DNA of 6,828 bases from assembly GCA_021778375.1 (NCBI GenBank), contig JAJYCM010000144.1, forward strand, positions 1 to 6,828, in the 5' to 3' direction. The stretch's first letter is position 1, and the number at the start of each line of letters is the position of its first letter. The translations under genes were made by a program, and so were the position numbers. The DNA comes from Bacteroidota bacterium. GTDB lineage: Bacteria > Bacteroidota > Ignavibacteria > Ignavibacteriales > Ignavibacteriaceae. Below are positions 4,222 to 6,828 of the stretch, piece by piece. Below the pieces are notes generated by a model, which was not told the DNA's origin, did no database searches, and saw only the letters and a program-made list of their open reading frames with translations.

Positions 4222-6828
4222 ATGAAGAACAAAAAGTTTGTTATTATCGATTCAATGGCTCTAGCTTATAAAGCATATTTTGCTTTTATAAATCGTCCAC
4301 TTGTTACCTCTAAAGGCGAACCTACTTCGGCTGTGTTTGGTTTTATAACTCAACTCCTAAAAATTTTGGAAGATACAAAACCCGATTACCTCGCAGTGGC
4401 TTTTGATTCAAAAGAGAAAACTTTCCGGCATGATAAATATGAAAACTATAAGTCTTCTCGGTCGGCTATGCCGGACGATATGATCCCCCAGATAGACCGT
4501 ATTAAAGAAATTATTGAAGCGCTGAAAATTCCTATTTATATATTGCCCAAGTATGAGGCAGATGATATTATCGGCACAGCAGTTTTAAGAGCTGAAGAGT
4601 TGGGATTGGAATCCTACGTAATAACTCCCGACAAAGATTTTAATCAAATGGTAACTGATAAAGTTAAAGTAATAAAACCGGGCAAAACAACTGATGAAAA
4701 TGTAGTATATGATGTTGCAAGAGTAAAAGAAGAGTTTGGATTTGAGCCCAAACAGATGATTGATTACCTTGCACTGGTAGGCGACTCATCAGATGATATT
4801 CCCGGAGTAAAAGGAATCGGGCCTAAGGGCGCAATTCCTCTTATACAGAAGTATGGTTCAGTGGAAGAGATATATAACCATATTGACGAAATTGATAAAG
4901 CCGGAATAAAAGCAAAGCTTATTGAAGGTAAAGAGAGCGCATTTATATCAAAAGACCTTGCCACCATTCATTGCGAAGTTCCTCTTGAAATGAACTTTGA
5001 TGATGCAAAATTTGAAACACCGGATTATGAAAGGTTAAGAAAGATATTTGTAGATCTTGAGTTTAAAAACTTATATAGCAGACTTCTGACTATATACGGA
5101 AATAATGCACAAAGTGTACCTCCGGAAATTTCCAATCAAGAGGTTTCCTCATTTGACAAGACAAAGGTTAAGTATGAATTGATTATAGGTTCAGAAGCTG
5201 CAAAACATCTTGCTGATGTTTTGAAGAAAGTTGAATTATTCGTCTTCGATACGGAAACAGATTCTCTGGATATTTTGAATATAAACTTAGCCGGCGTTTC
5301 TTTTTCCACTAAACCAGGCGAAGGATTTTTTGTTGCTGTAAATCCTTTCTCCTCCAAAAAAGATCTCTTTAGCAAAGACTTAAATGATAGATTGAGCGTA
5401 GATGAGTTTGTTAAAATATTTAAGCCGCTATTTGAGGATAAGTTAATTAAGAAGGTTTGCCAGAATGGAAAATACGACATCGGAGTTTTAAGGAGCTATG
5501 GAATTGAAGTAAATAATTTTTACTTCGATACAATGTTGGCGAGTTATATTATTGATCCGGATGAGAAACACGGAATGGATGAACTTGCACAGAAATATCT
5601 GCACTACAAGCCAATTCCTCTATCTGATTTAATAGGGGTAAAGAAAGATCCAACAAAGATTTTTGATGTCAATCCAAACGAGCTTTCCAATTATTCAGCC
5701 GAAGACGCCGATATAACTTTTCGTCTGTATGAAATATTGAAGCAAGAAATTGAAAAGAATAACCTAACGAAACTTGCTTATGAAGTTGAGTTCCCTCTTG
5801 CTCCGGTGCTTGAGGATATCGAGCGGGAAGGAATACGGGTCGACGAATCTGTGTTGAACATATTGAGTCGTGACTTACAAATTCTACTTGATAATTATAC
5901 AAAGGAAATATTTGAATTAGCCGGAGAAGAATTCAATATAAACTCTCCGCAGCAAATGCAAAAAATTATTTTTGATAAACTTGGTCTTCAAAAAGGGAAG
6001 AAAACTAAAACCGGTTTCTCCACAGATGCCCGCTCCCTCGATATCTTAAGAGGAGAGCATGAGATTATTGATATTATTTTGGATTACAGGCAGGTATCTA
6101 AATTAAAATCAACTTATACAGACTCCCTTCCGGGATTAATAAATAAACACACCGGACGAATTCATACAAGTTTTAATCAAACTGTAGCTGCAACGGGAAG
6201 ATTATCGAGCAATGAACCTAATCTTCAAAATATTCCGGTAAGAACAGAGATGGGAAAAGAAATCCGCAAAGCATTTATTCCAAGAGATAAAGATTATGTA
6301 ATTTTAAGTGCGGACTACAGTCAAATTGAATTAAGAATTATGGCAAGTATTTGCGGCGATGAAGGTTTAACAAAAGCATTTAAGAATGGAGAAGATATTC
6401 ACCGAAGCACAGCAGCATTAGTGTTTATGGTAAAGCCTCAGGATGTTACTCCCGATATGCGAAGGAAGGCTAAGGAAGTAAATTTTGGAATTCTTTACGG
6501 AATCGGGGCATTTGGTTTGAAGACAAGGCTTGGAGTAACCCAAGCACACGCTAAAGAAATTATCGAAACATACTTTAATACCTTTAAACGCGTTAAAAAT
6601 TTTATGGATGATTCCGTAATAAAAGCACGCGAAAAAGGATTTGCCGAAACACTGCTTGGAAGAAGAAGATTCCTAAAAAATATAAACAGTAACAACCGCG
6701 TGGTTCGCCAATTCGAGGAAAGGGTTGCGATAAATATGCCGATTCAGGGAACCGCAGCGGATATGATAAAGATTGCTATGATAAATATTTACAGAGAGTT
6801 GAAGAGGAAAAAGGCAAAGACTAGAATG
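4222..6828 (+). CDS. polA: DNA polymerase I, 3' end outside window (869 codons present)
   Basis: PolA fills gaps, removes RNA primers and repairs DNA in the cytoplasm. The ATG at 4222 opens a frame without stops to the window edge. The 5' nuclease domain (about 1-290) shows D10, D62, E112/D114/D115 (EADDIIG), D137/D139 (TPDKDF) and D188/D191 (GDSSDDIPG), followed by a helix-hairpin-helix region. The 3'-5' exonuclease domain (about 325-515) keeps its catalytic set: D343 and E345 (DTETDS), D419 (NGKYD), Y491 and D495 (YSAEDAD). Proofreading should therefore be active. The polymerase domain shows TGRLSSNEPNLQNIP, motif A with D698 (SADYSQIELR), and the O-helix R747, K751, F755, Y759 (RRKAKEVNFGILYG). 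The Phe at 755 matches E. coli F762. Numbering runs seven behind E. coli in this domain, so motif C (VHDE) should start about six codons past the edge, with about 60 residues missing. It stands alone, with no partner gene close upstream. Confidence 0.97.
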   Translation, partial: MKNKKFVIIDSMALAYKAYFAFINRPLVTSKGEPTSAVFGFITQLLKILEDTKPDYLAVAFDSKEKTFRHDKYENYKSSRSAMPDDMIPQIDRIKEIIEALKIPIYILPKYEADDIIGTAVLRAEELGLESYVITPDKDFNQMVTDKVKVIKPGKTTDENVVYDVARVKEEFGFEPKQMIDYLALVGDSSDDIPGVKGIGPKGAIPLIQKYGSVEEIYNHIDEIDKAGIKAKLIEGKESAFISKDLATIHCEVPLEMNFDDAKFETPDYERLRKIFVDLEFKNLYSRLLTIYGNNAQSVPPEISNQEVSSFDKTKVKYELIIGSEAAKHLADVLKKVELFVFDTETDSLDILNINLAGVSFSTKPGEGFFVAVNPFSSKKDLFSKDLNDRLSVDEFVKIFKPLFEDKLIKKVCQNGKYDIGVLRSYGIEVNNFYFDTMLASYIIDPDEKHGMDELAQKYLHYKPIPLSDLIGVKKDPTKIFDVNPNELSNYSAEDADITFRLYEILKQEIEKNNLTKLAYEVEFPLAPVLEDIEREGIRVDESVLNILSRDLQILLDNYTKEIFELAGEEFNINSPQQMQKIIFDKLGLQKGKKTKTGFSTDARSLDILRGEHEIIDIILDYRQVSKLKSTYTDSLPGLINKHTGRIHTSFNQTVAATGRLSSNEPNLQNIPVRTEMGKEIRKAFIPRDKDYVILSADYSQIELRIMASICGDEGLTKAFKNGEDIHRSTAALVFMVKPQDVTPDMRRKAKEVNFGILYGIGAFGLKTRLGVTQAHAKEIIETYFNTFKRVKNFMDDSVIKAREKGFAETLLGRRRFLKNINSNNRVVRQFEERVAINMPIQGTAADMIKIAMINIYRELKRKKAKTRM

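Noticed and set aside
4764..6695. Four - strand ORFs of 66-114 codons
   Set aside because: They are antisense shadows of polA, which is conserved and uninterrupted across the same bases.

Overview
The window is AT-rich (roughly one third G+C by eye) and looks like chromosomal DNA from the Bacteroidota/Chlorobiota superphylum, most likely an Ignavibacteria-type organism. This placement is inferred from the style of the PolA N-terminus (VIIDSMALAYKAYFAF), weak or absent Shine-Dalgarno sequences, -7 boxes resembling TAnnTTTG, and the dense small hairpin repeats between genes. No rRNA or other decisive marker is present.

Layout: (1) bases 1-908 hold the 3' part of a TolC-family outer-membrane efflux gene on the + strand, whose start lies outside the window. 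(2) Bases 909-1483 hold no gene but carry several short hairpin repeats. (3) Bases 1484-1756 encode a 90-residue protein of unknown function. (4) Bases 1757-1986 hold further hairpins, including a degenerate GTCATTTCGAC...GAGAAATC element. (5) Bases 1993-3459 are a complete insertion sequence. It has 14-bp perfect terminal inverted repeats, a 6-bp target duplication (TATTTA) and one intact IS5-type DDE transposase on the - strand. (6) Bases 3466-4221 hold no gene but carry a large palindromic hairpin array, then a probable promoter region with 11-bp tandem repeats. (7) Bases 4222-6828 encode DNA polymerase I (polA). All three domains have intact motifs as far as the window shows, and it is cut by the window edge about six codons before the expected catalytic VHDE motif.

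The genes do not form an operon. The efflux gene closes a transport locus that lies upstream of the window. polA is a housekeeping gene with its own leader. The repeat-rich interval between them is where the IS landed.

The most unusual content is a modular hairpin repeat. Two short hairpins with T-N-C-like trinucleotide loops are separated by a semi-conserved 36-38 nt linker ending in CTACAATAAT or similar. The module occurs five times: two inverted pairs and one single copy. Stem sequences differ between hairpins while pairing is kept, which suggests selection on structure or a mobile, RNA-structured origin.
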